Source: Bathynomus jamesi (lineage: Eukaryota; Arthropoda; Malacostraca; Isopoda; Cirolanidae). From it: 64,000 nt of DNA. The translations under genes were made by a program, and so were the position numbers. The notes beneath the pieces are model-generated. The model searched no databases, was not told the origin of the DNA, and saw only the letters and a list, made by a program, of their open reading frames with translations. Numbering within the stretch: position 1 is the stretch's first letter; the number at the start of each line of letters is the position of its first letter. The stretch spans positions 1-64,000 of the forward strand of contig JAJOZX010012024.1 in the NCBI GenBank assembly GCA_023014485.1, written 5' to 3'. Of the stretch, positions 9,307-19,731 are shown piece after piece.

Positions 9307-9994
9307 TTGCTAAAAATGATTTATTTGTAAAACAGGACAAATTGAATTACGCAGAAGTAGCCAGAATCACCAAAAATAAGAAATATTCACCAAATAGTCG
9401 ATATATATATATATTGAAAAAACACCAAAAATAGGAAATATATTTTAATAAAAAAACACATTTTATACAAATTTGCACAAGATAATATATATATTTTCTT
9501 ATTCAGTTTTGATTGGTTATTCAATATATATTGCTGTTATAACTGGGTGTGACTGGGTCAAAAAACGAATAATAACCAAAATAAATAAAACCTTTCCTTT
9601 AAGTACAAAATTTTTCGGTCGATCATATTTATGGAGATATTATTTAATTAACAATATCCATTTGACGTGACGTTTTTCTGATTGGGCTATTTTTTTGCTA
9701 CTCTGCGACTTAATTAGTTGGTTGGTTTCTGTTCTGGCTATTTTTTTTTCTAATTGGATTCAGTTTGGGTAATACCCAGGGTTGCCAGATTGGGCTACTT
9801 GGAATGGGCTGGCACTACTAAAATTTAAGATTAGGTTTCTTGTGACTTTTGGGCTACTTCCAAAAATTGTAATGCTATTTTTGGCTATTTTGAAAATCGA
9901 TAAATTTTATTGAAATAAAATATTAATATATTAGTTGAATATATACATTAATATGAATTCCATATTAATTTAAATTGTATATATTTTATGTTTT

Positions 9995-10237
9995 GTGTAT
10001 GATCGACTCGTATACTGCAGCCGTACTACTGTATATAACTATACCAGATGTTCAGATCTCTTAGCCTCTATACTTCGCATCAAAATGATGCTGGAAGAAA
10101 GAAACATCTGCTATTTTAACTTTGCACCTTCTTCATCGATGTTAAAATATAATTCCGACATATACAAGAAATCTAACGACAAAGTTGAAAGCAATGAAGA
10201 TGAAGAAGAGGAGTTATTAAATTCCATACAACTGTGA
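9995..10237 (+). pseudogene. C-terminal remnant of a hAT transposase
   Basis: The frame contains CSDLLASILRIKMMLEERN and a following acidic tail (SNEDEEEELLNSIQL). The pattern resembles the extreme C-terminus of hAT transposases that follows the dimerisation region. The catalytic core is absent. The position inside hAT-type ends supports the call. Confidence 0.5.
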
Positions 10238-10289
10238 TTTGTGAATCATATAAGGTAAATAAAATTTAGTATTTAAAATTAAATATAAC

Positions 10290-10294
<5 letters not shown>

Positions 10295-10338
<44 letters not shown>
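10295..10338. repeat. TA microsatellite
   Basis: About 22 TA units inside the hAT derivative. The sister copy has a longer interrupted TA tract at about 13238-13308. Confidence 0.9.
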
Positions 10339-10343
<5 letters not shown>

Positions 10344-10571
10344 TTGGGCTACTTTTAATTCTATTTCGCTACTTTTGGGTAGTATTCTTGCTACTTTTCT
10401 TGAAAAGTATCTGGCAACCCCGGTAATACCTCAGTTTGGTCGTGTTTGTGATAGAATTATGACGTGCTGGTCGTGTGTTTTCGACTTTGAGAACTTGATT
10501 CGTCATGTGCCCTAGATGAAGACTAAAAAAGTGCATAACTTAACATGTTATTACATTATCATTTGTATAAT

Positions 10572-10690
10572 TTAGGTCTCAGGGGTACGGGGGCTCCGTA
10601 AAGATCACGCATCACAAATTGATCGGTATAGGGTTCACTTTGTGATGCGTGATCTTTACGGGGGCTCTAGCCCTGTACCCCCGAGACCTA
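10572..10690. repeat. Central hairpin of the foldback element
   Basis: TTAGGTCTCAGGGGTACGGG and onward to about 10613 is mirrored by about 10634-10692 (GTGATGCGTGATCTTTACGG through GTACCCCCGAGACCTAAA). This is the apex where the two Merlin-derived arms meet. A single-arm version occurs at 8934-8985. Confidence 0.75.
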
Positions 10691-10694
10691 AATT

Positions 10695-11449
10695 CAGTGT
10701 TGGGCACTAAAGCGTTAATCCGATAACAGTTAATTAACGAAGTTAACTTTTTTTAACGGACTATTAACGGAAGTTAATTTCCATTTATCGTTATCGGACC
10801 AGTTAACTTCCGATAACTCGATATTTAGTCTGTTAAAGTCCGTTAACACGTTAACTGGGAGGAGTCATTCACGGAAGATCACCGCTCCGCGAATGAATTC
10901 AAACCGCCATAACTTCAGTCTGCCAATTCCGTCCTCTGCCGCAGTGGAACGGCTCTTCTCTCTCGGCAAGGACATCCTGAGGCCCAAGAGGTCAAGACTG
11001 GCAGTTGGGCCTAACTTTGAGAAGTTGGTCTTTCTGAAGGACAACCAGCACATTGTGTCATAGTCTTTAATAAATGTGCCTAAAATTTAACTTTACCTTT
11101 CAGTTCCCGCCATAATAATTCTCTGGTAAATTAAAATTTAGTTAATGGTTAGTGGTTACAAGGGTTTCAAAACATGTAATCAGTACATTTTTTATTAAAA
11201 ATAAAAAAAAAAGTTATTAAGCAAAAAAGTTGCAAAACTTGATAAAAATAGTTAAATACCTATTTATTGTTGGATTTTGCATAAATAAACATTTTCTATG
11301 GGTTTTAAAGTTTTTTTCCTTGATTTTTTTAAACGTTAGTAAAGAAATAGTTATTGTTAACGGATTATCGTTAACTTCCATTAACTTTGTAGTAAAATTA
11401 TCGGATTATCGTTATCGGTTAACTTTTTGGTTAACGGTGCCCACCACTG
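10695..11449 (+). mobile_element. hAT element fragment with CAGTGTTGGGCAC ends
   Basis: CAGTGTTGGGCACTAAAG at the left and inverted CAGTGGTGGGCACCGTTAA at the right, with an exact 8-bp duplication CCTAAATT (10687-10694 and 11450-11457). GTTAACG-type subterminal repeats occur near both ends. It contains the C-terminal dimerisation segment of a hAT transposase, so it is an internally deleted copy. Confidence 0.88.
10911..11063 (+). pseudogene. hAT transposase dimerisation domain remnant
   Basis: Translation from 10911 gives LPIPSSAAVERLFSLGKDIL, then RPKRSRLAVGPNFEKLVFLK, ending at a TAG at 11061-11063. SSAAVERLFS is the hallmark C-terminal hAT motif, with the catalytic Glu. Only about 50 codons survive; everything upstream has been lost by internal deletion. 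Confidence 0.8.
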
Positions 11450-11468
11450 CCTAAATTATACAAATGAT

Positions 11469-12226
11469 CAGGAGCGGCTCGCAGGTAGGCACTGTGGAAC
11501 TGCAGCACCCCCATGATCTTATGATCTTTATATTTAAATATTTAAAATAGCCTCTCTGATTGTTTTTTTTAATGAACTTTGAGTTTTTGAATCGGATTAT
11601 ATCCTTTTTTCCTTAAACTATTTCCATGCCGAACGAATGAATCACGAAAGTAGCTTCAGCCTTCCCGTGGAACTGCTTACTTAACAGTTCCAGATTTTGT
11701 TCGAAACGCTTGAAACCTCGGTGGCGGACGTACGAAGAGCGAGTCAGAATCGCGAGTTTAAGAGGATCCAAAACATTGTGGACAGAGCAGTGCCGATTTG
11801 TTTGTTTGACGTGGTAGTTGTGTTGCTGTATCGTTTTCTAATTCGAAATTTAATTTCCGAATTGCATTTATCAATGATTCGTTATCATTTATTTTTTGTC
11901 GTGAGATTGAAGTTAATTATATAATAATTGGATTATTTACAATATATAGCTTTCATTTCTTAGAATATTTTTTCGCTCAGAATAAAAACAGAAGAATGGA
12001 ATTTGTTTATAAATAAAATTTTTGGCAAATTCGAAATTACCCGTTAAGCGTAAGTACCCTATAATTGATTTTATGATACTATTTTACTTATTTTTATGAC
12101 TGAGTAGTTATCTATTTATCTATTCGACTTTCTCTCTCTCTCATATACTGTATATATTATAATCGACACAATTGTTCGCAATTTCTGAGGCAGCACCCCA
12201 TAACTGAAAGTCACGAGCCGCCACTA
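11469..12226. mobile_element. hAT-type non-autonomous element with GCGGCTCG ends
   Basis: CAGGAGCGGCTCG at the left and inverted TAGTGGCGGCTCG at the right, with an exact 8-bp duplication CAAATGAT (11461-11468 and 12227-12234). A 75-codon frame at 11697-11924 is not recognised. The ends plus the duplication size support hAT. It is inserted in the right arm of the foldback. Confidence 0.78.
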
Positions 12227-12643
12227 CAAATGATAATGTAATAACATGTTAAGTTATGCACTTTTTTAGTCTTCATCTAGGGCACATGACGAATCAAGTT
12301 CTCAAAGTCGAAACCACACAAACAGCACATCATAATTCTATCACAAACACGACCAAACTGAGGTATTACCCAAACTGAATCCAATTAGAAAAAAAAAATA
12401 GCCAGAACAGAAACCAACCAACTAATTAAGTCGCAGAGTAGCGAAAAAGCGAAAAAAATAGCCCAATCAGAAAAACGTCATGTCAAATGGATATCATTAA
12501 TTAAATAATATCTCCATAAATATGATTGACCGAAATTTTTTTTACTTAAAGGAAAGGTTTTATTTCTTATTTTCTACGCATTACAATAATTTTTATTAGA
12601 AACTGAGGTGAGGGGGATATTGTATACAATTACCCTTTGATTT

Positions 12644-12780
12644 TCTAACAAGTAAGTTTTATTGGCCTTTTATAACAAGGTTTGAATGACATGCTCTTTT
12701 CCACATGTTTGGACTTCTGCTTTGCTGGTGCCCATCCATAAGTCTGGCAAAGCTTGTACTGCTGTGAGCTCATATTGCCC
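12644..12780 (+). pseudogene. Jockey B reverse transcriptase, second segment
   Basis: Reads through a frameshift to MTCSFPHVWTSALLVPIHKSGK and SSYCPIA, the fingers segment of a Jockey reverse transcriptase (usually P.WK.A.VIPI.KPGK...YRPI). A hAT derivative interrupts it at 12789; the frame resumes at 13397 with ALTSCLGKVLERM. Confidence 0.78.
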
Positions 12781-12788
12781 CATAGCTT

Positions 12789-13233
12789 CAGGGTTGCCAG
12801 ATTGGGCTACTTGGAGTGGGCTGGCGCTACTAAAATTTAAGATTGGGCTACTTGGAGTGGGCTGGCGCTACTAAAATTTAAGATTGGCCTACTTCCAAAA
12901 ATTGTAATGCTCTTTTGGGCTATTTTTAAAATTGATAAATTTTATTGAAATAAAATATTAATATATTAGTTGAATATATACATTAATATGAATTCCATAT
13001 TAATTTAAATTATATATTTTTTGTTTTGTTTATGGTCGACTCGTATACCGCAGCAATACTACATAACTATACCAGATGTTCAGATCGACCAGAGTCGATC
13101 GTGACTCAGTGACTCAATTGTGAGTCTCGAGCCACTGAAGATGAAGAAGAGGAGTTATTAAATTCCATACAACTGTGATTTGTGAATCGTATAAGGTAAA
13201 TAAAATTTAGTATTTAAAATTAAATATAACGAA

Positions 13234-13309
<76 letters not shown>

Positions 13310-13388
13310 TTGGGCTACTATGAATTCTATTTCGCTACTTTTGGGTAGTGTTCTCGCTACTTTTCTTGAAAAGTATCTGGCAACCCTG
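12789..13388 (+). mobile_element. hAT derivative with GGGTTGCCAGAT ends, copy 2
   Basis: CAGGGTTGCCAGATTGGGCT at the left, inverted CAGGGTTGCCAGATACTTTT at the right, and an exact 8-bp duplication CATAGCTT (12781-12788, 13389-13396). An internal 44-bp duplication near the left end (TTGGGCTACTTGGAGTGGGC twice) and a long TA tract (13238-13308) are present. It is the sister of the element at 9777-10422. Confidence 0.9.
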
Positions 13389-13396
13389 CATAGCTT

Positions 13397-14542
13397 TGAC
13401 TAGCTGTCTGGGTAAAGTACTTGAAAGGATGGTGTTACATCGTCTTTACTCTATTCTATTTTTCAAACTGGACAGCTTTCAAAGTGGTTTTCGCCCTCAC
13501 TTTTCTACACTGGACAACCTGGTGAGGCTTGAGGGATCAATCAGAGTCTTTTCTTAGAAATGAGTATATTTTAGATGTATTCCTTGACATTGAGAAGGCC
13601 TATGATACTGTCTGGCACTATGGTTTACTCTCTAAGTTGTATCATTTAGGGTTGCGGGGCAATCTACCCATGTTTATCCAAAACTTTTTGCAGCATAATG
13701 CATATGAGTATCAATTGGATCCTCTCTTTCAGATGTTTATCATTTGGATTCTGGAGTTCCACAAGGTAGTATCATCAGTCCCCTTTTATTTAATGTCATG
13801 ATTAATGACTTATTTCAGGGTATGGACCCTGCTCTTTACTATTCTCTCTATGCAGATGATGGGGCATCATGGGTATCCCATGTTGACATTCATGTTGCCA
13901 AGGCCATTATGCAAAATGCTCTGCACAGGATTACTAATTGGTCACAGAATAATGGCTTGCACTTTTCTCCTGCCAAGTCTTCATGTGTCATTTTTAGTAA
14001 GCGGCCAGTTCCCCCTCAACTCATTCAACCTCTTCTCTTGCTGACAAGCCAGATTCCTTTTGCCTCCTCTCATAAATTTTTAGGTATTGCATTTGACAGA
14101 ACTTTGACTTGGAATCCCCATATTGGTTCCCTTGTGGAGCGTTGTGAGGGTGCCTTTAATATCATGTGGTATTTGTCTAACAGAACATGGGGCTCTGAAA
14201 GGAAGACTCTATTACAGCTTTACAAATTTCTCATCCGATTCAAATTAGATTATGCTTCATTCCTCTATGATACAGCATCCCCATATCTCTCATCCGATTC
14301 AAATTAGATTATGCTTCATTCCTTTATGATACAGCATCCCCATCACTACTTGTAAAATTAGACAGAATTCAGTATAGGGCTATTCATCTGGCAAATGGAG
14401 CCCTCAAATGTACCAGAGTTGACACCTTAAATGAAGAGGCCTTTCTCCTTCCTCTAAGCCTCCGTCATCAGCAGCTGAGTATCAACTATGGTGCCAAAGT
14501 ATTGTCATATGACCAGCATTCCATCCAGCCTTTCTTTGTAGA
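13397..14542 (+). pseudogene. Jockey B reverse transcriptase, catalytic part
   Basis: Frames give SCLGKVLERMVLHRLY and FQSGFRPHFSTLDNL, then VFLDIEKAYDTVWHYGL (palm motif A), SGVPQGSIISPLLFN (motif B) and YSLYADDGASW (YADD catalytic box, motif C), then KFLGIAFDRTLTWNPHI. Order and spacing are those of a complete Jockey RT, but in at least three frames. It copies element RNA at the nicked target. The segment continues (RIQYRAIHLANGAL) to 14542, where the Gypsy element is inserted. Confidence 0.85.
14229..14346. repeat. 59-bp tandem duplication in Jockey B reverse transcriptase
   Basis: TCTCATCCGATTCAAATTAG and following bases at 14229-14287 repeat at 14288-14346. It shifts the frame after the thumb region. 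A similar short tandem duplication occurs in ORF1 at 2294-2405. Confidence 0.85.
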
Positions 14543-14960
14543 TGTGATAGCGTGGGGTAGACACCCCAGTTAGGTTACTTAGGTTCTAGCAAACAATCAA
14601 AAGCACTTACCGGTGCGTTGAATTAGGTATTCCTTGAAGCCTACCGTTTTATCCCTGTGTCCCACAAACAGCCTACCTAACTCTCTCTTACATTACCAAT
14701 TTAGAAGCTATAGACATTACCCCTAACTATACTTAAGTACGAACAACTTCCTACCCATTTGTCACCTTAGAATCACCTAATTTCACTCAGCACCAACGAT
14801 TAGGTCAGATAGGAAAAAACATGTCTAGGCCAGCCAAAGCAATACGAACAGCCGCGTTGGTTCGTTTATGACTTGCTCTTGCCATTCAGCTTAGATTTAG
14901 TGATATTTCCCTTTAGTGACTTTTAGACTATATACATATATATATACATACGTCACCTCA
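14543..14960 (-). repeat. Gypsy 3' LTR
   Basis: A 418-bp copy beginning TGTGATAGCGTGGGG and ending GTCACCTCA on the plus strand. Lies downstream of integrase in element orientation. Matches 19309-19726 with a few substitutions and single-base indels. Confidence 0.92.
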
Positions 14961-14968
14961 CTCCTCCC

Positions 14969-16060
14969 CTACAAGTTTAGTCTGTCAGGGGGATGAGGGA
15001 CCCTAGACGACCTGCGGAGCGGGGTTGATGTAGTAGGATTAGGTGCAACCTGTATAGGCGGGCAAGTTGAACCATTTTCCGGAGGATCAGTTCTCTCTTC
15101 CGGAAGACTCTGGTCCTTCTGCACTTCACGTTCCCATATCTGGTCCTGATGGCGTTTAATAGAACGACCATCTTCTAGTTGGCACTTGAAGGAAACAGGG
15201 CCCGTTCTCTCCTGCACAGTTGCAGGAACCCATTTTGGTCCAGCCCCATAGTTGCGAATCACAACTGGATCATTAGGTTTCGCTTCTAGAACTCTCCCTC
15301 TTTTAGTGTCGTGGTACAACTTCTGTTTTTCCTGATGGCGTAAAACTCGTTGTTGTAACGTTTCGTTTGGACGTAACAAATCGAAAACTGAACGAATTCC
15401 CCGGCCAATCAGAAGTTTAGAGGGAGACACCCCTCGTGGTGTGTGGTGTTATTCGATATTTAAACAAAAATTTATCCAACACCACTTGCATTTCCTCCCC
15501 ACGAGAATGACGCAAGGCCGACTTGAAAGTACGGACCATGTTTTCCGCGAGACCGTTAGTAGACGGGTGGAAAACACTAGACCGGACATGTCTAATGCCA
15601 TTTAGGTGGACGAAGGAACGAAATTCCTCACTGGTAAAACAAGTACCATTGTCGGAAACCAGGACTACGGGTAAACCCCGATCGACACCCGAAGTCGTGG
15701 AAGTGGTTGGAAAATTTCCACCCACTTAGAGTAGGCGTCCACAATGACTAGGAAATAAGTATTATTTATAGGACCTGCATAGTCAACATGGATCCTATGC
15801 CACGGTATAGTAGGCCATTCCCAAGGATGAAGTGGACTTTTCCTTGGGAGATCTCTGTTCTCTAGGCAGCTTTGACAGGAACGAACCAATGATTCGAGTT
15901 CTCCATCTAAACCAGGCCACCAGAAATAAGCTCTCGCCAGCTCTTTCATTTTTGTTGCGCCCATGTGTTCAGCGTGAAGTTCCTTCACTAAATTCGACCT
16001 GCCTTTATTTGGAATAATCACTCTGTGGCCCCATAAGAGACAGCCATTTTGAATAGAGAG
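14969..16060 (-). pseudogene. Gypsy integrase, frameshifted
   Basis: From the 5' side: an HHCC zinc domain (HAEHMGATKMKELA, then SCQSC), HVDYAGP (first catalytic Asp), a frameshift near 15700, LVSDNGTCFTSEEF (second Asp) and STNGLAENMVRTFK (catalytic Glu). After another shift near 15425 comes a C-terminal domain with a GPVSF (GPY/F-like) motif and a Pro-rich tail. Integrase joins the cDNA to host DNA; the 5-bp duplication at the element ends records that step. All catalytic residues are visible, but the frame is broken in two or three places. Confidence 0.88.
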
Positions 16061-17775
16061 GCCAGACTGACGCTGATAAAAGGCTGTAATTCACTCTCAA
16101 CCTTAGTAGGCCAACCAACTGAGCAGAAATGGATGACCCTAGACAGAATAGGGTCTGATTTTGTCCACTGCTCTATTTGTACTGCAGATACTGGAGTGGA
16201 TTCCAAAAACTCCACCAAGTGAACCCATTCTGTAGGTATAGGTACACAATCATTTGGATTTTCTAAGGGCAACCTACTTAGCGCATCAGCCGTACCTAGA
16301 AGTTTACCTGACCGATGTACTAAGTCAAATTTATAGGCTTGTAGAATCAGTGCCCATCGTTGAATCCTACCTGAGGCCATAACTGGAATATTTTTATTAG
16401 GTGAAAATAAACCTAAAAGAGGCTTATGGTCAGTAATTAGTTTAAATTCATGACCCCATAGATAGAAATGAAATTTTTTTACTGCAAATACTAAGGCTAA
16501 TGCTTCACGTTCCACTTGTGCATATCGTCTTTCCGTCTCAGTTAGTGTTCTAGAAGCAAAACAGATAGGCCTATCTACACCATCAATGTGGTGAGATAAC
16601 ACTGCCCCAATTCCATAAGAACTGCTGTCTGCTGAAACTACGAGAGGAAGTTTAGGATCATAATGCACTAGGAGAGTGGACTTTAGTAGTACGTCCTTGG
16701 AAGCCTCAAATGCTTCCTTTTGAGTTTTCTCCCATCTCCACTGTTCCCCAGATCGTAATAGCTTATTTAGGGGTTCAAGGAAAGTCGATGCATTAGGCAA
16801 AAATTTCCTATAAAAGTTTAGGAGACCTAAATAAGCTTGTAACTGTGTGATGTTTTGTGGAGGTGGTGCCTTTTCTATTGCTTCTAGTTTATCCACCGTT
16901 GGATGAATGCCTGAGGCATCTATGCGGAACCCTAAATATGAAACCTCGTTAGTGACCCATGAACACTTTTCTCTCTTTAGCTTAAGTCCAGCATCCCGGA
17001 GTCTTTTTAGAACCGTGGTTAATCTAGTTAGGTGTTCTTTTTTAGTCGAACCTGAAATGAGGACATCATCTAGAAAGCAAAGTACCCCTGGAATGTGACC
17101 TAGAACTTGGTCCATTGTCCTCTGAAAAATACCCGGAGCCGATGCTATTCCATAGCATAGCCTATTGTACTTATATAGGCCTCGGTGCGTATTTATGATA
17201 GTTAATTCTTTAGAGTTTTCATCTAAACTTAGTTGAGCATAGGCTTGGGACATATCGAGTTTTGTGAAATATTTACCCCCAGCAAGAGAGCTAAATAATT
17301 CATCAGGCTTGGGTATAGGATAGCAATCTAGAAGGACGGCTCTATTTGCTGTTAAACGGTAATCCCCACATAACCGCACGGACTTGTCCGGTTTTAGTAC
17401 AGGAACTACTGGGGCAGCCCACTTAGCGTGTGTGACTGGTTCAATAATTTTATCTTTTAGCAGCCTGTCAATTTCTAAATCTACCTTCTCCCGCAGTGCA
17501 TGCGCAATTGAACGAGCCTTACAAAATTTCGGAGTTACATTAGGATCTACTTCTATGCAGACCTGATGGCCTTTAGGTTGCCTACTTCAGGCCCAAAAAG
17601 AAGAAAACTCCCTTAACAATGAGTCTATGTCAGATGGATATGAGAGTGTATGCACATCTGCCTGACCCCTTGGCAAGATTTTGTCAATTGGCATTTTCAA
17701 AGCATCAATCCAATCACGGCCTAGTAGAGTAGGCCCTTGCTCATCCACCACTAAAAGGGTTAAGGGATGAGACAA
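16018..17775 (-). pseudogene. Gypsy protease end, reverse transcriptase and RNase H
   Basis: The frame begins with the protease C-terminus (LLGRDW), then has a single TGA stop at about 17587. It continues open as REKVDLEIDRLL, RLCGDYR, KYFTKLDMSQAYAQL (motif A), PGIFQRTMDQVL and VLCFLDDVLISG (FLDD catalytic box). RNase H follows with SADSSSYGIGAVL, EREALALVFAVK and LITDHKPL. Length and order are typical of Gypsy pol. It copies genomic RNA into cDNA and degrades the template. The TGA is the main lesion of this part, since the frame is otherwise open to 16018. Confidence 0.92.
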
Positions 17776-17836
17776 AGTTTTCTGGTTGAGTGTAACTGTG
17801 ACGTATGCTTCTCCACAAATAGGTATTTGTATGTCC

Positions 17837-18877
17837 CTACTTCTTCAAAATCGTTTTAGATGCATGTAGTTTAGGTGTGTTTTTGAAAATCTTATCAAAA
17901 ACTACCTTGGACATGACCGTCCGGGCAGCACCCGTATCCAATTCTAGAGGAACTGTAATTCCATTTAGGCCTACCTCTACAATATATGGGCCTGTATTTT
18001 TCCCACTTTGCTGCTCATAGAATAGGTACTCCACTCCAATGTTCGAAGTATTTCCCTTTTGAGGATTTACACTAGAAATGTTAAAATTAGAATTTTCACC
18101 CTTTGTTTTCTTTGAAAAACACACTTTAGCTATGTGGCCTATTTTACTACAGTTTCGGCAAACTGCTTCTTTAAAAGGGCAATCTTTCTTCCAATGGTGT
18201 TTTCCACACCCTGTACATGGCTTGGAAGGCTTAGTAGAATTAGTAGGCTTAGTCGTATTCGCCTCATACCTTTTATTTGCCTGTCTAGTAGGCTCGTTAG
18301 GTCTGCCAGGCCTAGAAGATTTAAAGCTATTTACGTGTTGGGCTTTACTACTATGATTTCCAAAAGCTCTAACATCTTTAGCAGCTGCTTCTCTAGCCGT
18401 AGCTATTTCTACAGCCTGACTAAAAGTTAGGTCCTGTATGGCTAATAGGGCTCTCTGGGTAGACTCCTCTTTGAGACCCATTACAAACCTATCTCTTAGC
18501 ATTTCATCTAATTTGTCCCCAAATTTACACGTACGGCTATGGCTTTTTATTCCTGCAACAAACTCTGCAATGCTTTCATTTCCCGTCTGATGCCTTGAAT
18601 AAAATTTGAAACGTTCATAGATGAGAACTACTCGGGGTTTGTAGTGATCGGTTAGGGCCTGTACCAATTCATTATAGGTGCAAGTTTCCGGTGCTTTAGG
18701 AGAAACTAGGTCCATAACTAAACCAAACGTTTTAGGGCCTATTATAGTTAAAAAGGTAGGTACTTTCTTAGCATCCGGAATGGAATTTGCCTCGAAAAAC
18801 AACCTCACCCTAGTGGCATAAGCTTCGAAGTCCTCCCCATTGTCTTCGTAGGGGCTTATATGGCCAATCACCGACAT
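17837..18877 (-). CDS. Gypsy Gag with zinc knuckles and protease start
   Basis: A 346-codon open frame. The N-terminal two-thirds is a capsid-like helical region (EDFEAYATRVRLFFEAN, then FVAGIKSHSRTCKFGD, typical retrotransposon gag). Two zinc knuckles follow (CTGCGKHHWKKDC, CRNCSKIGHIAKVC), and near the end PLELDTGAARTVM, the DTG active site of the aspartic protease. The protease then continues in another frame (near 17845), which may be a natural gag-pol shift or a mutation. Gag forms the particle that packages element RNA. The ATG at 18877 follows the 5' leader directly. Confidence 0.9.
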   Translation of the reverse strand: MSVIGHISPYEDNGEDFEAYATRVRLFFEANSIPDAKKVPTFLTIIGPKTFGLVMDLVSPKAPETCTYNELVQALTDHYKPRVVLIYERFKFYSRHQTGNESIAEFVAGIKSHSRTCKFGDKLDEMLRDRFVMGLKEESTQRALLAIQDLTFSQAVEIATAREAAAKDVRAFGNHSSKAQHVNSFKSSRPGRPNEPTRQANKRYEANTTKPTNSTKPSKPCTGCGKHHWKKDCPFKEAVCRNCSKIGHIAKVCFSKKTKGENSNFNISSVNPQKGNTSNIGVEYLFYEQQSGKNTGPYIVEVGLNGITVPLELDTGAARTVMSKVVFDKIFKNTPKLHASKTILKK

Positions 18878-18939
18878 GCTAGAGCAAAACCGAATTAGGC
18901 CAAATCACGTGAAGTAGGTTAGGTTAGGTTTAAATTTGG

Positions 18940-19125
18940 TCTAGTTACTGAATAGTGAATTTTATTAGAGTTAGGGCTGAATAGTGAATTGTATTAGAGT
19001 TAGGGCTGAGTAGGAATTAGTTTTAGAGTTAGGGCTGAGTAGGAATTAGTTTTAGAGTTAGGGCTGAGTAGGAATTAGTTTTAGAGTTAGGGCTGAGTAG
19101 GAATTAGTTTTAGAATTAGGGCGGC
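18940..19125. repeat. Tandem repeats in the Gypsy leader
   Basis: Units of about 29-31 bp containing TTAGAGTTAGGGCTGA(G/A)TAGG repeat about five to six times between the 5' LTR and gag. No coding potential. Such leader repeats often vary between copies. Confidence 0.85.
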
Positions 19126-19308
19126 GGGACCTACGCTATAGTACGGTAGCTTCCCACACAAACAAACCAAATCGGACGACCCACTAGGCTACATCCAATT
19201 TTCCAAACAACCACTTGAACCCAATAAGCCAAATTAACCCAATGAGCCAAATTTAACCCAATGAACAAAATTTAACCAAATGAGCCAAATCCCATCCTCG
19301 TCGCCAAA

Positions 19309-19726
19309 TGTGATAGCGTGGGGTAGACACCCCAGTTAGGTTACTTAGGTTCTAGCAAACAATCAAAAGCACTTACCGGTGCGTTGAATTAGGTATTCCT
19401 TGAAGCCTACCGTTTTATTCCTGTGTCCCACAAACAGCCTACCTAACTCTCTCTTACATTACCAATTTAGAAGCTATAGACATTACCCCTAACTATACTT
19501 AAGTACAACAACTTCCTACCCGATTTGTCACCTTAGATTCACCTAATTACTCAGCACCAAAGATTAGGTCAGATAGGAAAAAACATGTCTAGGCCAGACC
19601 AAAGCAATACGAACAGCCGCGTTGGTTCGTTTATGACTTGCTCTTGCCATTCAGCTTAGATTTAGTGATATTTACCCTTTAGTGACTTTTAGACTATATA
19701 CATATATATACATACACGTCACCTCA
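19309..19726 (-). repeat. Gypsy 5' LTR
   Basis: Partner of 14543-14960. In element orientation the leader begins TTTGGCGACGAGGATGGG just inside this LTR, where the primer-binding site should be. I could not assign the tRNA. The LTR is expected to carry the element promoter and polyadenylation signals, but specific boxes were not identified. Confidence 0.92.
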
Positions 19727-19731
19727 GTAGA

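Larger units (their letters stand above)
8588..9577 (-). mobile_element. Merlin transposon, internally deleted
   Basis: The ends are GGTAATTATTCATTTTTGAC and, inverted, GGTTATTATTCGTTTTTTGA. An exact 8-bp duplication AAAATAAA lies at 8580-8587 and 9578-9585. It contains the N-terminal part of an ISXO2-like transposase on the minus strand (9052-9306). The remaining coding region is replaced by a hairpin and CCTAAC-rich sequence. Merlin elements typically make 8-9-bp duplications. Its 9470-9577 end matches the sequence at 21053-21075 plus 22443-22513, so a second Merlin terminus lies there. Confidence 0.75.
9777..10422 (+). mobile_element. hAT derivative with GGGTTGCCAGAT ends, copy 1
   Basis: CAGGGTTGCCAGATTGGGCT at the left and, inverted, CGGGGTTGCCAGATACTTTT at the right, with an exact 8-bp duplication GTAATACC (9769-9776 and 10423-10430). 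It sits inside one arm of the foldback. It keeps a C-terminal transposase scrap and a TA microsatellite. A second copy lies at 12789-13388. Confidence 0.88.
8519..12635. mobile_element. Merlin-derived palindromic foldback carrying four nested elements
   Basis: The ends are GGTAATTGTATACAATATCC and its inverse. Flanks show a weak 8-bp duplication (CTTTCACT at 8511-8518, CTTTGATT at 12636-12643). Once inserts at 8588-9577, 9777-10422, 10695-11449 and 11469-12226 and their duplications are removed, about 936 bp remain, as two nearly mirror-image arms of about 460 bp meeting at a hairpin near 10627. Each arm holds the same start of a Merlin (ISXO2-like) transposase: MTCWSCVFDFEN at about 10458, mirrored at about 12330. 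A head-to-head Merlin derivative is the best explanation. Confidence 0.7.
14543..19726 (-). mobile_element. Gypsy-type LTR retrotransposon, near complete
   Basis: Two 418-bp LTRs (14543-14960 and 19309-19726, TGTGATAG...CACCTCA) flank gag-pol on the minus strand. A 5-bp duplication GTAGA lies at 14538-14542 and 19727-19731. A purine-rich tract (AGGGGAGGAG on the minus strand) abuts the 3' LTR at 14961. The gene order protease, RT, RNase H, integrase is that of the Gypsy group. The LTRs differ at roughly ten positions by eye, so insertion is fairly recent but not new. No env frame was found. Pol is broken by one stop and several frameshifts. Confidence 0.92.

Noticed and set aside
19308..19726. 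Naming the tRNA primer for the Gypsy element
   Set aside because: The leader TTTGGCGACGAGG is clear, but I cannot match it to a specific tRNA 3' end without a search.
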